Below are positions 45,748 through 60,077 of a DNA stretch of 64,000 nucleotides, in pieces. How positions within the stretch are numbered: the first letter of the stretch is position 1; every line of letters begins with the position of its first letter. The notes below the pieces were generated by a model. That model was not told the origin of the DNA. It saw only the letters and a program-made list of their open reading frames with translations, and made no database searches. A program made the position numbers and the translations under genes. The stretch is from the NCBI GenBank assembly GCA_004026145.2, contig CP034985.2:10777424-10841423 (forward strand), read 5' to 3'. Source of the DNA: Takifugu bimaculatus (Eukaryota; Chordata; Actinopteri; Tetraodontiformes; Tetraodontidae).

Positions 45748-48246
45748 CTCCCAACACTTGGATCTTTAATCCCACACATGCAGGGCCCACCCACTCCCAC
45801 GAACCAGCAGCCAAAAAGCTTCACGTTAAGCGCCTCGATCGGCGTCTTTAAATTGATCCGTCAGCACCTTCTCCTTATCTCCCTCCCTGGCTGCACCTGC
45901 TCCACCGGCGGCATCGTGCCAGCTTCTCCATCCCGGCTTGTGATTGGCCGAGCAGATCAGAGGTGGCGAGTCTTGACAGATAAACAGGGCGAAAATGCAA
46001 ATCTCACCGGGACGGATGTGCGTCTTCAGAAAGTTTAAAGTGCAGGTCTGCGCCGAGCCCTCTGCGTCTGATCTCACATCAAAACACATTCATCACATTC
46101 GAGACAAAGCCGACCGAACGCGCTTAGCGAAAGGTGTCCAAAAAGGAACTCGGCTCCCTGGCCAGATGGACTTGAATGGACGGCGATGAGGCATGTGTTA
46201 ATATGTGTGTGTCGAACATGTTTGTCCCGTCCTCGGACAGGGAGGGGCCCTTGTTTTCCTTCTGCTCTTCCCTTTGGTCACGCTGTTGTTCCCCCCTCCC
46301 CCCAGCATACATCACATCCCATTAGGAGGGCTGCTGCAGCCGCTGCTGGGTCCATCTTTCCCAAATGCACGCTGTAACGAGCGTGCAGACACACACACAC
46401 ACACACACGCACACGCAGCGTGGGCCCAGGAGGAAAATCAATGCTGAGAAGACCTTGCCTCTCTTCCTACGGTGCGGTCGTTAGGGAAATGGCGAGGCAG
46501 TTCCCTCTGCGTGCGTCTGCTGCTAATGACATCTTTAGGCCTTCATGCTTTGGGGCTGCTGCTGTTTTTGCAACAGCTAAACGCCTCCGATCACCTCCTG
46601 ATGTAGAGTTTCTGCTGCGACGGATGGTTTACGAGCGCGTCCCTGGCTCTACGTGGTGTGCCGCTTGTTTCAGAAGCTTCCCATTCTCAGGACGTCCTGT
46701 GGAGCGCCCCCCCTCCCAATACACACAAATATGCACCCACACATACTTTATCCAATCCGTCCCCTCCTCCACCCCTCCGCCTCCAGCTTCTTATCTCTAG
46801 TGTCCAGGCAGTTGCATGTTTGTTTGTGTGTGTGTGTTTGTGTGAAAGGACACAGTGTGTCGCATCTGTGCGTGAGAGCATTTTTGTGTGTGAAGGCAGA
46901 GTGATAGGTGTGAAGTACAGTCACCGAGGTTGCCTTTCAAGTCCCCCACCCCGCCGTGGCCACTCAGGGGTTGAGGGGGGCAGTTTTAAGTTGCACAGCT
47001 CAGTCAGCATAATTGCAGCATCATTTGTAGAAATTATAGTAATAACAAAGAAAAGTGAGAAAGTAGTTTCACACACAAGTTTCACTGCATCCGCCGTATC
47101 ACGCTAGCTAGCCGCAAGCTATCTGCGTGGTTGGCAATTTTCGGGACTATTCCTTCCATTCGGAGATGAGAATTTAGGAGCAATCAAAACATGTAATCAG
47201 AGCAATGAGGTGCAGATGGTTTCAGTTGGGTTTGAGGGTGGATGAAGTCAGGCTCTCCTGACAGCATGTTTCTGTCTGTGTGTGTTTGCAGCGTGTTAAA
47301 ACACTGGCTCCAGCTGTTTACAGGCGCGGGGGGAGAGGTTCCTATACTGCAGAATTTATGCCTCCGCCACGCCAGAAAAACTGAAAGTTGCCTTCTGAGA
47401 ACGTGGGACGCAAAGATGTTGACTCACAGTTGATTCTGGGGATGTTTGTCACAGTTTCTTTTGTTTACCTCTTCCGCGCACACGTCCTGCCTTTACTGAA
47501 ATATTTAGACTCGTCTGTTTTTTTCCCTTTCTGTTAGCATCTCTGCGTTGTTTGAGCGTTGCCGTGTGGGAGCGCTCCTCCATGTTATCTGTCACTTTGT
47601 GTCTTGCTGTGATTTGGGGATTGTTTGTCTATGTTTTTTGCCTTGATTATTATGGGATGCAGCTTGCTGCTGAGCCACTTCCTGTTTATTGTCCTCATCC
47701 TGGCCCCGGGATCATCACTGACATCACAAGGTTGTTTACGTTGTGGGAACCAAGGTAAGCTATATTTAAAAGGAGCGTGAAGCCATCTCTTGACTTTGAC
47801 CTCAGAAAGGTCAGCTAGTACTGCTGATATATGAAGGAGACAAAGCTAATAGGTTTAAGGTGAATCTCTCCTCATCACCTCCCGTTAGAAGCACGTTTCT
47901 TTTGAATTAAGATGAGCTCGTTCATTGGTCACTGAAGGATGAGGATGTCCCAGAGCAACATATTTCTCATGCTCAGCTCGTCTGCAGCTAATCGCCGTCC
48001 CAGGGCATTTATAGAAGTATCGCCGCATTTCAGTGACACGTTTTATTATGAGTTTTGTCTCTTGATGAAAAGCAGAACAACAACTACTAGGAAAAACAAA
48101 CAATCACTGTAAGAAAAATAGTGGCTTTGGGATATTTTTTTGACAGAGGTCAGTCACCTCAAGTTTGGGAATCTCTGTGTTCGCTTTCCAAAAATGTGGA
48201 GGAAATCTGCAGCCCGAGTGTGTCAGCCCCCCAGTCTCTCTCTCTG

Positions 48247-48247
<1 letters not shown>
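45747..48247. other. gene-free region, part 4
   Basis: No gene recognised. It has a short CA tract at 46388-46408 and a degenerate TG stretch near 46820-46845. Confidence 0.6.

Positions 48248-48337
<90 letters not shown>
48248..48337. repeat. (CA)n microsatellite
   Basis: A pure CA tract of about 90 bp, preceded by a short TC stretch. Confidence 0.97.
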
Positions 48338-48339
<2 letters not shown>

Positions 48340-51300
48340 TGCACTTTTGAACCACACTGTTCTGCAGGGATTTTTCTTGTTGATGCAATCCAGCAACTGA
48401 AAAGCTGCATACATATGCAAACGATGGCGTTTAATTGGTTCCAAACACCTTAAATTCACTTGAGATGATGATTTGGTATTCAGCTCATCACTCTGCTAGT
48501 TAGCTTAATAAGAAGAGTGACGTGCGCTTGAGTTAGCTTTAGCTTAGCGCACGGATGCATCAATGTCTCCAGCCACCTCCTCCACCTCCACACCTGGGAC
48601 AGGTGACCACTCAGGAAACTGCTCCGATTGGCACATTCGGGTCAAGCAAGCAGAGCTTGTGGTGAAAGACACGAAAAGGGCTGCAGGAGGGAAAAGATGG
48701 AGGTAAAGAGGCCGCCTGGCTGTGCAGAGTCCACCCTGAAGAGTCATTGTGCAGGGTGGAGACTCTTTGCTGCCCCGGTGCCAATCAGGTCGACAACTGC
48801 GCTGCCAACTTCTGCTGAAACAAAACTGAGGAGGGAGGATGCAGTTGGCTCTCGATTTATTTTCTCCTCCCATTTCCTGGAAGGTCCTTCATTTTGTCCC
48901 GTCTGTCCGCCACACTAATGCACCCTGACAACAACACACCTCCCATTAACTGGCTAATTTCCCCTCTTGTTGCGTGTTTTTGCAGAAGCCATTAGGTCCT
49001 CGTCAGAAGGGAGCCTGTCAGTAACTTTTCCGGGACGACGTTCTGAGCTCAGCAGATCGTCAAAACCGGTCTTTGGTTTGTTTAGAGAGTCAAATCAAAA
49101 TTTCAAGTTGCACATTTATTTATTGATCGTTGTTGCCCCCCCCCCATCGCCCATTTTGTCGCGACGGTCTGCACGTTTTCGTTATCTGTCGCTACGTGAT
49201 CCGTTCCTTTGCTCTTTTCCCCGTGAACATTCAAACCCGGGGCTTTTGCTGGGATAACTCCCGCTTTACTCAGATGAGCGTCGCTAAATCCTCTCTGAGT
49301 GAATCGGGAACCGGGAGACGATGTTTTCTCTTCACTTGTCACTGTTCTTTTCACAAAATCAGACTCACAATAATGAATATAATGGTTTTTTTATGTGCAG
49401 TGAGGGTGATATTTGCTCTGTGGGGCTAAAGCTACAGGCTAGGCTAATAAATCAGCACATTTTTCGTGGCTGCTGTACATGAATGGGGCTCATGAGTGGA
49501 GCTGTTACACTGTTTTTGACTTCCTTTAACTTGCTTTGTGCTGCTGTTCTGGCCGTAATTGCCCTGCCTCCACACACGGGGTGGTGCTGATGTGGCGGCG
49601 CTGCAGCCTCCTTCGCTGCGGCTGCTTTCATGCTACTTCAGGGGAAGTCGAGCTTTCCTGGTCAACAGCTTGTCAACAAACGTGCTGATTATTCTGATTA
49701 TCTGCCACTTTCAGGCAACATTGCGCTGAAGACCAGACGGTGAAGTCAGACTTTGCTCGTCTTGTTTACTACGGTTCCTCGACGTGAGTGGCCGACTGAG
49801 TAGCGTGATTTAAGGCCGCGCCCTCCCCGCCACCACTTGTTAATCAGCTTCAGGAGTTGTCGCTTTGGTCGCCATGGCTACAAATGCTTCTGCTAGTCTA
49901 GGTTTCCTCTCCCCTCTTACCTTTCCTGACATCCTTCTCTCTCTCTCTCCCCCTCTGTGCTCATGGCCTTATACCTCCAAGCCTGGGAGCGGAATTCTGG
50001 GAACATTTTTCCATGTGAAACAGCGAGGGTCAGCGCAGGGGTGTGACGCCACGGCATTGTTCCCGCTGCGAGGAGAGGAACCGTGCGCCGTGAGGCCAAT
50101 TCCTGTCCGCTCCAAAAAAACAGCCACTTTCTCACACCGCTTTCCTTCCTCCGCCAGACAGCTCAAAACAATCCCAGAGTGTTTGTGGGTACGAGGTAGA
50201 GCTCCACAGGCCAGAAAACAAGCCGGTGGTGGGAGAGGGAGATGAGAGGTATTAAAAAAGGAGGAGAAAGGCTTTTTTTTTCCTCTATTGGTTTATACGG
50301 CGCGTTTATGGGCCATTGAAAACAAACAAAGGGGAACGAAAACCCCACCGTGCCCGGCTCGCACTCCTTGAAACAAGAGGCGCTCTGACAATGTATCAAA
50401 AGTGGGCCAAACCAGCAGGCTTTGGCGTAATATTCCCATGAAAACCATCGCTGCTACCCTGGTTGTCGTCCAGTTGCAGCCATTCTGACCATATAAGACA
50501 GTGTATCATCTGTTTAGAGGGTGAGACAATATCAAAGCAGCCAAACAAGCCCTGTTTCTACATCAAAGGGTGGAGCGGACTCCTCTTTTCAGAGCTCAGC
50601 TACTTTGTTTAAAGTTTATATGAAAGTTTTAGTGAAGCCATGAAGACATCCAGACCCTGCACACGCTTAATAAGTTCCAAATGCCTGTCTGTGAGTGTGT
50701 GTACATGGGCTGTATTTGCTAAGCAGAGGCGGCCCTGCATACATACGTGCACCTCTCAGACTCAGATGATCCTCTGCTCCCTATTTTTGTCCCCGCGACC
50801 AGCTGTCCTATTGTTTTAGGATATGCAATCTGTACTTCATGACACCTCAAAAGCAACATTCTTCCCTGCCTTATCATAACTCTGCTCACTGTACGGAGCC
50901 GATGCTGGCAGGAGTCCTTAACTCTGTCTTCGCTGTGTGCTTTCCTGTCGACTGCCAGGAGGAAACCAGATAGGAAGGATGAGCCTTCCAAAATTCCTCT
51001 CATACGTAAAAAACGGGTGACGTTCCTAATTTGGCACTCGGCTTCCTTTTGAAACATCCTTCAAGGGTCGTTTTGGCTCACTCGTCGGACTTTTCATTTA
51101 TCTTTCTTTTAATGAGTGTTGTTTGTTATTTCTTTACCTGCTCTGGGACCTGAGAGCAAAGCGGAGGATGGGAAATAGCCGCGGCTGCTCTCTAGAGTTT
51201 CCTGCCTGTTGTCGGGTTCGTCTGCGTGCGTGCCCCGTCCTCCGTCCTCCTCCGTGCTCGCTCTCTCCAGACCGCCCGACCCCCCTCTTGTCTGACGGGT

Positions 51301-54300
51301 CCTTTGTGTGTACGTGCATGCGTGGGCTGGATGTCTGGGAAAGCCTCTGACACAGCTGAGGGAGGAGATGAGCAACGGGCCTAATATAGTTTCACAAGTG
51401 TGTATTTGCATTTGTGTGTGTGTACCATTAAGGAAGCACCTGTCCCATGTGAACGTCTGTTTTGTTGCATTTATCTGACCCCTCTCACATCAGGTGGCTT
51501 CCTGGTGTGCGTCAGATGCCGTTGCCCCAGACCTGCTGGGATTGGTTGATCTAGGCTCCGCCCCTTCCCCTGCAGGCTCCATTGATCTTTATTGGGCCGT
51601 CGCTTCTTTCACAGTTCTTCCAAGATCCAACATTAGACACAAGGCTGCGACTTTTTAACCCTTCCGCTGGTCTTCCCAGAACAATTGGAAGTATTTAATA
51701 AAGCTTTTGGTTTCAATTTGACCATTTTATTAACTTATTAACAGCTAATTAAATTTGATTCATGAATTTTGATGACGCCTCTCTAATCTTTACACGGATC
51801 TTTTGTAGAGCAAATGAAGCTATATTTCACAACACAAAGGGAAATACCTAGAATTAAATCCAAAAGAGCGCCTCATGCAGGTGTTGATGTTGCACCAGAA
51901 ACTGTTTCAGCCTCTGAGCGAATGGAAAACGGAGGTTTCAGTATCACCTGAGAATGTTGCTATTCCCCATCAACAGCCAGCAGGAGCCAGAGGCTGAGCT
52001 TCTTAAAGCTTCCCGAGATATCGGTGAGAAAGTCACTTCACAACTTCTTATCCTGAAGTTCTGGGTAGGTTTATCCTTCAAGTGACATGAGTGCAGGCTG
52101 GACCAGTATAACCAATCTATTCCAGTCACAGTAACTGGGGATGCACCACTGACAGCAGTTGTCAACACTGGTCAGAAGTAATATATTTATTTGCAAATCT
52201 CTGTACGCCTATTTGGGAGGTAAAAGCCGCCTATACTCTTCCTATAGCGACTTTAAAAGGTACTTGAGACACTTCCTCAACATCTGCGCTCAGCGTAGCT
52301 TTACATTCAGATCAAAGTTGCGTTTCAGCTGGTAAACAGGACACTCGTCCTGTCCTATTCTCATCCTTCTGATGATTGCTCTTCTGTCTGTTCTAGACCC
52401 ACTCGGCATTGTTCCTCCAAAAAGGTCGCACTTTAAAACGCCACCAAAGTTATGAGCTCAGTGCCCTTGTTTTGCACTGCCACAGGCCCTAAACCACTAA
52501 ATCTGAGAAAAGCACATTTTTAATTGTCCTCACAACAATTCTGCCCTATTTTTTTAACCTGCAGCCAGCGAAGGTTTTGAACTTTGTTTGCTAACCAGCA
52601 GGAGTCTTTTTCCTTGATCCCTTCAAAGGCGGTGTACTGTATCCTCTGATCCGAGCCCAGGACACCACCAGCTGGGTTATGACACACCCTGTTTGGGGAA
52701 TTAAATGATGGTGGGAGAACAGGAACAGACTGAAACCCCCACCCCCTTACCCCCCTACCCCCACCCTTGCATCCATCCATCAAATAATCAGGTACTTGTG
52801 TGCTCCTGTTTTCTCCAGAAACAGATAACCTCCTTAACACTGTGATGCATTATTGATCCCGCTAATGAAATCCTATTCACTTACTCAAGGACTCAGCTGC
52901 TGACGGAACCAGTTTCTTCAAAGAACATCAGTTTGAAAGGAAAACTAAAAGGAAAAATGGCTCCTTTATTGTGTGCTTTACTGTCACACCGGCAGAATTG
53001 AACAGAAGTGCTAAATAAATGATAGAAGGCAGTAAAAGAATGATTTGAAAAGGACCCTTTCTCTTACTGCCCTTGTCTGGACAAGGACAAATCCTCCCCT
53101 TCCCCAAATAACAATGCGTGAAATGTCAGTCTAGCCCGGCATTTTGATAATAACCGTTCCCCATTAATCCCACATTGCTCTGTGCTGTCCAGGTTTATTC
53201 CTTAAGAGCATCCCAACTGTCGCACGGAGCTGATAAATAGACCCTCAGGACAGCAAACGTAAGTGCCTTTATGAGTGGCAGTAATCGAATGTGGCTTAAA
53301 GGAAGTGATTCAATTACTTTTGTGTGTCACACGGCGTGCGCTCCACCTTTCTGTTCTCTTAGCCTAATGGCATAAGGACTGTAAAGAAGACATTCCCAAT
53401 GATCTGGGTCTTTATTTTGGAAATCCATAGTGGGGATAGGGAATTTACAGGGATGTCACTGTTTAACACCAACACAATTTAACACTTTCAAAAATGCTGT
53501 ACAATCTCCTTTTAGAGAGATACTTCTTGTATTGGGTATGGCATTCTGGAGATTGTTTTTCTGCATGCAATACGGGCAAATATGGGAGGCGCAATGATGG
53601 CGACAGCCTGCTGGAGATAATGCATGAGAGTGCAGCCCATTTTTGGAGTCCTATCATATCTAGGGAGATACAGATGTTGTCACTACAGTCTGGTTAGTCG
53701 CAACGAGTCCTGAACTTTGTCAGCCTTCTGTTTCTGCTCAACAGCATTTCGGCACCCGCGGGAGAAAACAAGGTCGTTTTCAACATTTCGGAGCTGTGAA
53801 CCTGAAGGATTCAGGTAGTGCGAGTGCACGTGGTTGTCATGAAAGTTTGTTGATGGGCTGCTCTATATGTCGCAACCCCTCCTCCGCAACTAGCGGAACA
53901 AGGAAGTGGAGCAGGATCTAAATGTAATAAATGAGTAGGTCCTGCTTGGTCTCCTCATGGTAACCCCACCATCCCTCTGAAGCTGAAGGGAAATAATGAG
54001 CCTAATTGACTCAGGGGTCATTTTCAAGTAATTTCCCTTTTAGTGGACAGGGGTTTGATACCATTTGTTTGGGGAATATGTCCCATTATCAGTCAAGTCC
54101 CAGGGATATTTGGACTCTGGTAAATTGGATGTCAGAGCAACCTACAAGTGTTCTGATTGGCAACTGAGACTGAAGCCTCTGTGTGTGCTCATTAGTGCTG
54201 CCTGTTAACAGTCAGAGTTTAGTTTTTACCTCGTAGCTGAGTGCGACATTATCAAACTGAGATGTGTTGTGTCACCCATGTTTTTGCATAGGCGTCGTTG

Positions 54301-54473
54301 TGTTTCTGTGTGTGTTTTTGTGTGGTGGGGGAGTCTGTGTGCATGTGTGGGTTTCCCATCTGGGGCTTGGTTCCCAGGGATATTCGCTCCCCGAGGCAGA
54401 AAAGTGACATTGACCAGAGTCTGATTTGGTGGGAGAAACATGGCTCCTACATACGTACAGTGGAAAACAGGGC
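48338..54473. other. gene-free region, part 5
   Basis: No gene, RNA gene or transposon end recognised. A 10-C run lies at 49136-49145. Open frames are short and unconserved. Confidence 0.6.

Positions 54474-54565
<92 letters not shown>
54474..54565. repeat. compound (CT)n(CA)n microsatellite
   Basis: About 13 CT units run directly into about 32 CA units. The CT part is pure pyrimidine, so it could adopt H-DNA next to Z-DNA-prone CA. Confidence 0.96.
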
Positions 54566-54568
<3 letters not shown>

Positions 54569-57500
54569 CCATCTGGGCAAGGCAAATGTCAATTACATCC
54601 AATTCACCTCATGCCACTCACGAATCAAAGCACCATTACAACAATTGTGTTCACTGTACTTCAATAATTTATGTGAGTCATGAATTTCCTACTAATTTAG
54701 CTCCATTTCATTAATCTCTTCAAAAACCTGCCTCAGTTGTTCCCTGATATATTGGCCCAGTCATTCCAGATTTGTCAACTTCAAGAGGGAACTATTTTAC
54801 CAGCTTCATGTTGTCGGGTTTATACACAGTACGTAGATGGGTTTTTCCAGCAGTGCTCAGGGAAATGTGCACGGAGATAAAGGAACCTTGTGGAGACCAC
54901 CATCCATCTTGTCTGCGTGTGATTAGGCGACACAAATTAATTCCACTACTGTCAGCGGGGATCAGATGGATGCTTGATGCACTCCGCGAGGGAGCAGTTT
55001 CTTTAAAAATAGGAAGGTTTTACCAGTGATGTAATCTGAACTCCACAATCCCCTTTAAAATAGACCCAGAAGAGATTTAACTCAATATTCATCTGGAAAA
55101 AAATGGATTGTATTCTCCTGTTTCTGGCCTCGGTAGATCAAAATCAACATAACACAGAGGAGTTTTTCAGTTGCGTAACACGTGTTGTTGCGCTGCATCT
55201 TTTCTCGGGTATATTCCGCATCACTGTGGTATCAGTGGCTTTTGCAATGTCTTATAAATGTAGACAATGTGTCAAGATAACCAATTTGATGGTAAATAAA
55301 TGGCGCCGGCCAAGTGCCTTTTGCGTAAACTGTGAACGATGATTTACTTTAGACTGCAGACAACATATTAGCAATAACATGCCTGAAATTGCACGGCAGC
55401 TGTGGTTGGGAAATTTGTTTTTGAGGAGCCCTACACATGCACCACAGCCTGGACACTCTCCTTATCACTCTTATCCTGCGTGTCAGATCTTGTCTTGGAG
55501 GATTCTTATCGCTGCTGCCTTCACATCAGTCTGCCTACAGCTTGAGGGATTTTTTTCAAGTTCTCTATTTTGTTCCAAATAAGATATTTAAGAGCACGGA
55601 CAGCTCTGCTGACACTCGGGTTCCCTGGAGAACTGATACGCAAAAAGATTGATGGTGTGTTTATCTTGGTCTTGATTGCTGCAGCAACGCTCACACGAAG
55701 GCTTCAAAAGCATAAAAAGGCAACGGCGTGAAGCACCTGTGGCTGCCTGAGCCTCAGAACCAAAGCTATCCTTCAGCTTTTCCAGGCATTCATGTTTTTC
55801 ATGGCTTGGTCTAGAGAGGTTGCATGTCACAGCAACCGAAATGAAAATAAGAAGAGGTGTATGGCATCTCATCAGGCTGAGCCACAACAGCACATTAGTC
55901 CCACAAAAGTCCCAAGGTCATGCAATTTTTCGGGCATTCCAGAGGCTGGAAGAGTGACAGCTCGCCTGGTGATTGTCTGGCTCCGGATTAGCGGAGGGGA
56001 GAGAAAAAAAACATATCGGACCAAAAGAGCAACAAGGGAGGAACCCTCAAAATGCAGCAGAATGCAGATTTGTCATTAGACAGAAGGAGGAGAGAGAGAA
56101 GCCGTCCGTGCTGGGACCAGTCACACACTACTAGAAAAGTTTAGCAATTGTTGATAAAGTAAGATAAATGAATTAAATGATTGCTCCAAAAGTCTTAACA
56201 CGCATTTTTCTTCTCTTGTAATTTATCATGTTGAGGAATCATCAACTTCAAACCGCTGCTGTGTAACAGCGCTGCCAAAATACTTCGCATTTTTGAGAAA
56301 GTTACCCCGAGGTGAGCGCAACTTCCCAGGCCTCTCTCAGTTGACTTTGGCTGGATTTAAGGTTAATATTTTAAGAAGCTACCTGTTTACTTCTGCCAAC
56401 AAATTGGGAGGATATTAGATTTTTTTAAATCTTTTACACTCACGTGTGTTGGCTGAGCAGGTTCGGATTTGAACTGGGGAATTTTAAGGATCAGTATTGT
56501 ATCACTTTTTTTCCTTGGTTATGTTAAGATGAAGAACGCTTCTCTGAGCCTAGCATGGATGCACGTTGGTGGTGAACAGTCCGAATAGTTTACATTGTCC
56601 CTTATCGAAATATCGCACGCGCATTTTAAAAAAAAAAAAAGCTCATAAACTGTTTTGGCTGCTGGCATTGTTGTTCTTATCTTCCTGACACCATGCCTCT
56701 GTGACAAGCAGAACATGGCACAATGAGAATAAAGCGGGGGGGCGGGGTCAATGTGATCTTGAAAATGCTGGGTTCCTTTGAGTGCCATCTCTGAGCGTGT
56801 GCACGACACTGTGTGTGTACCGTACACCTGCAACTGGAAAGAACAGAACCTCTGTTGAGGGTGATGACAAAAAAGTGGTTTATTTTTCCATTATTTTATT
56901 GTAAATATTGCTGGAGGGTGCCATGAACGCGGGGAGGGGGAAACTTGCTGGGGATGAAAATAATTTCAAAACAATGTTCCAGGGAAGAAATAAAGGTGAC
57001 GCAGCCTTTTGTGCATGTAGTCACAATCTGGTAGCAGGACCAAAAGGACCTTCTCCTCCAGCTTAGGTGGGTCTCCTGGTAAAACCATTAGGCCACAAAC
57101 GTGGAGCACAATGAGTGCAACGCAGCAAGATTCTGCCGACATATGCTGACAATAAAGAGTAAATTTATATAGCCTTTTTCCAGCCCCCATAATGGGGCTC
57201 TTTACATTGTAAAAGAAGTAGGATCTCACACATGGAAAGCTTTCAGAACCCTCAGTGGGCTTATAGAGGTAGACAAGCTGCATTATTTGATCATATGTGA
57301 TATAACTAATGTCTGGGAATCATAAGCTGTTCAAAGCACAGGTCAGAATTCTCCCTAGGCCACTTCGTTTAAGAGCAGGGACTTGTTTTGAAGGAAAAGT
57401 AGGAAATTGCCGCTTTGTTCAGTTTTAACGGTCTTACGGCGAGACAAGTCTGCTTCTTGTCTTTGTGAAGTCTGAACCAAATATCGCTTCAATAGTCCAC

Positions 57501-59982
57501 GCCGAGGCGGCGTTTGGGGAGTAACCTGTGCCTGACCTGAGTGGCCATGCCGAGCTGTAACACGATGCGCCAGCACGCGGTTCACCTCTCTTCGCTTGTT
57601 CAGCAACCTGGCCAAATAAGAGACGCAGTAACTCAGGCATCAAAAAGCGTTTTAAATAACAAGCTCAGCCAAGGAAAAAAGGGTTTGTGTCTCGGCAGGC
57701 CCCGAGAGGTCAATTAGTCAAAGGACGAACGGCGAGCGTTTGGAAGATGCTCGCTCGTTATTTTGCTATTCTGCTGATGGGTTTGGAAAGAGGATCTCCA
57801 GCAACGCGAAAGAAAGGAAACACCCGACGCCTCATCTTCTTATCTTCAAGTTTGACTTTTTTCCCGTCCGTCGTTTTCCGATTCAGGCAGCACTTTTCCT
57901 CCTCGAGCGAGGACGACATTCGATACCTAGTTTTGAGTGGAACGTCTCAGTGATTTACAATCACTTTGCTGGCTTTATACCTTTAGGTCTGATGATAGCC
58001 TCGTCAGAACATGGCATCGGTTCGAGACCCCCCCCAAAATAATGCAGTTCCTATTTATCTCAGCTGCGCTTTTGGTGGAAATTGTAGAAGTCATACCTTC
58101 TGGTTGGGTGTATGTCTATCTACCAGTTGGGTTCCAAAACCATCCAATACAGCAACAAACAGTTGTGATCCAGTCCCTTCATCCTCAGTATCAGACTATA
58201 AACTATGGACGTTACTGTAAAGAGGCCACAGCTGTCGGCAGTAAGAAAGCATAAAAACGCCAAAGTACTCGGCCGGCATTACGCTCCATCCAAATGTGGT
58301 CTTGTCGTCCAATGACAACCTCATATTTTAGACCCAATAGACCCAATAACTCAAGTGATAACTCTATAGAGGTCCTCCCAATATGCTCCTAAATGGTGTT
58401 TATGGTTTCAGGATTTCGTGACAGATTCTTGGAAGCAGCAAACAGAAAAATGCGTCTGGTTGTTTTTCCCACAGGCGTAACACACTTAAACAAAGGCAAC
58501 AGCAACTGGAGAGGGATGAATAACGATTCTTTTTTTTGTGTGTCGTGGGGGGGGGGGTCTACTTGCCTAGCATGAGCCCCTTTTTTGCAGGTATTTTCTC
58601 TACCCACAGTTTTCCAGGCAGGTTAAGAGAAAACAGATGTCCTCTAATGCACAGGAAGCATTTTAATGTTTAGGATCCAAGCGTTTGTGACACTTCGTGT
58701 CCATGTGGGAACGATAAAAGGTGAATTCCGTGACGTTGTGGGTCTGCCTGGTGAACAGACTCAAAATGATTGCTTTCGCTGGAAGGAGGGATTTCTTTGA
58801 GTTATTAAAATCTGCCAGGACCTCTGTGGAGTTTATTAAAGGGACTCTCTGGGGCGGCTGCATTCGTCAACAGCGTCGTGTAATTTCCGTTTTGGGCGGG
58901 TTGCAGTTGGCGTGGGTTTAAGTGCTGAGAGATATCATGTATATGTGTATGTAAATGTTTTTTATTTTCTTTGGATGAATGGTTCGGTTCAAGTTTTCGG
59001 TGTTTATCAACAGTGTTGGAGCAGACGCGTCACCAGTCCAACTCTCATTTTGCACGGCAACAGGAGAGGCACAAAACTGCCGTTAAATCCTAAAAATCTG
59101 CTCCACAATCACGTACAGTTAGAGCGACGTTTGCGCTCTCTCTCGAATATGTGTGATACTCGGTAGATCAGAACCAACCTGCCAACGGCCCTCACGTCTG
59201 TGCCTAGACTTTACAGGGTCTATTCCCCATCTCGACACGTCAAACCTCATCAGCAGGTTTTTCCGTTGCATCGTTTCAATGCATTTTAAGAAGAATCGTG
59301 GTGGAAACTCCAGAAACGTGGAAACAAAATGCTTTACTTCAATCACCCCTGCACTCGCATGTGGGCCAGAGTTACATATATTCATAATATTTTGACTGTT
59401 TGATGGATTTGGTTTTAAAAAAAACAACAGCTTTTGCACATTTTAGGGTCAAAGTTGATGTTTGCAGCAAAACTGAAGCTCGTGTGATCATGGCTTCAGT
59501 CCTAAAGCTCTCTGTCCTTTAGGGAGATTACGGGAGACGGGGTAATCCTCGAGTGATTACAACTCGGTGCAAATGTATGAGAGAGTGATAACTTAATTAA
59601 CAGCGCTGGCTCGGTCTGGAGAGGCTGGTACTAAATCTCCTGCCTGGAAAGGATGCTCGAACCTTGTTCCCACCTGCACCCTGTGTACATCCTGAATGAT
59701 GCCTCACAAAGCTGCAGTACCCTGAATAAGGCGTGCGGCTGTTGCTGTGCTGACCATTGGTCCAGGAAATTGGTTGCGATTGGGCGGAGAAGCCAGTTCA
59801 AGCGAATGTGTGTTTGTGAGTATACAGTCGTGAATGGAACGTTCCCTTTTCCGCTCGACTGTTGTAAGCTGGCATCGTTCTAACAGCAACACGGACACCT
59901 GCTCCCGGAGGCGAAGACAGTCGCTGCTACATGTTTGCAAAATACTGACGCGTGCGCTCGTGTGTTTGTGGTGAGGGTGAAC
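54566..59982. other. gene-free region, part 6
   Basis: No gene recognised. It includes an A-run near 56629-56640 and an 11-G run at 58547-58557. Confidence 0.6.
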
Positions 59983-60057
59983 GGGTTAGTGCTGCCAAAC
60001 TATGACGGCTTTGGGTTCGATTCCAGCTGTCTGCCTTTCTCTGCAGAGGTTCCATTC
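59983..60057 (+). repeat. fragment of a tRNA-like dispersed repeat
   Basis: GGTTAGTGCTG followed 28 bp later by GGGTTCGATTCC and then GCCTTTCTCTGCAGAGGTT resembles the A-box, B-box and body of a tRNA-like repeat common in fish genomes, as I remember it. It is degenerate and not a working tRNA gene. Confidence 0.45.
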
Positions 60058-60077
60058 TAAACAAAGCATTCTACAAA

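Noticed and set aside
45327..45824. 165-codon and similar frames rich in CVCV or HTHT
   Set aside because: They are translations of CA/TG microsatellites.
58013..58025. GGTTCGAGACC, a tRNA B-box-like string
   Set aside because: No matching A box or cloverleaf stems could be drawn around it.
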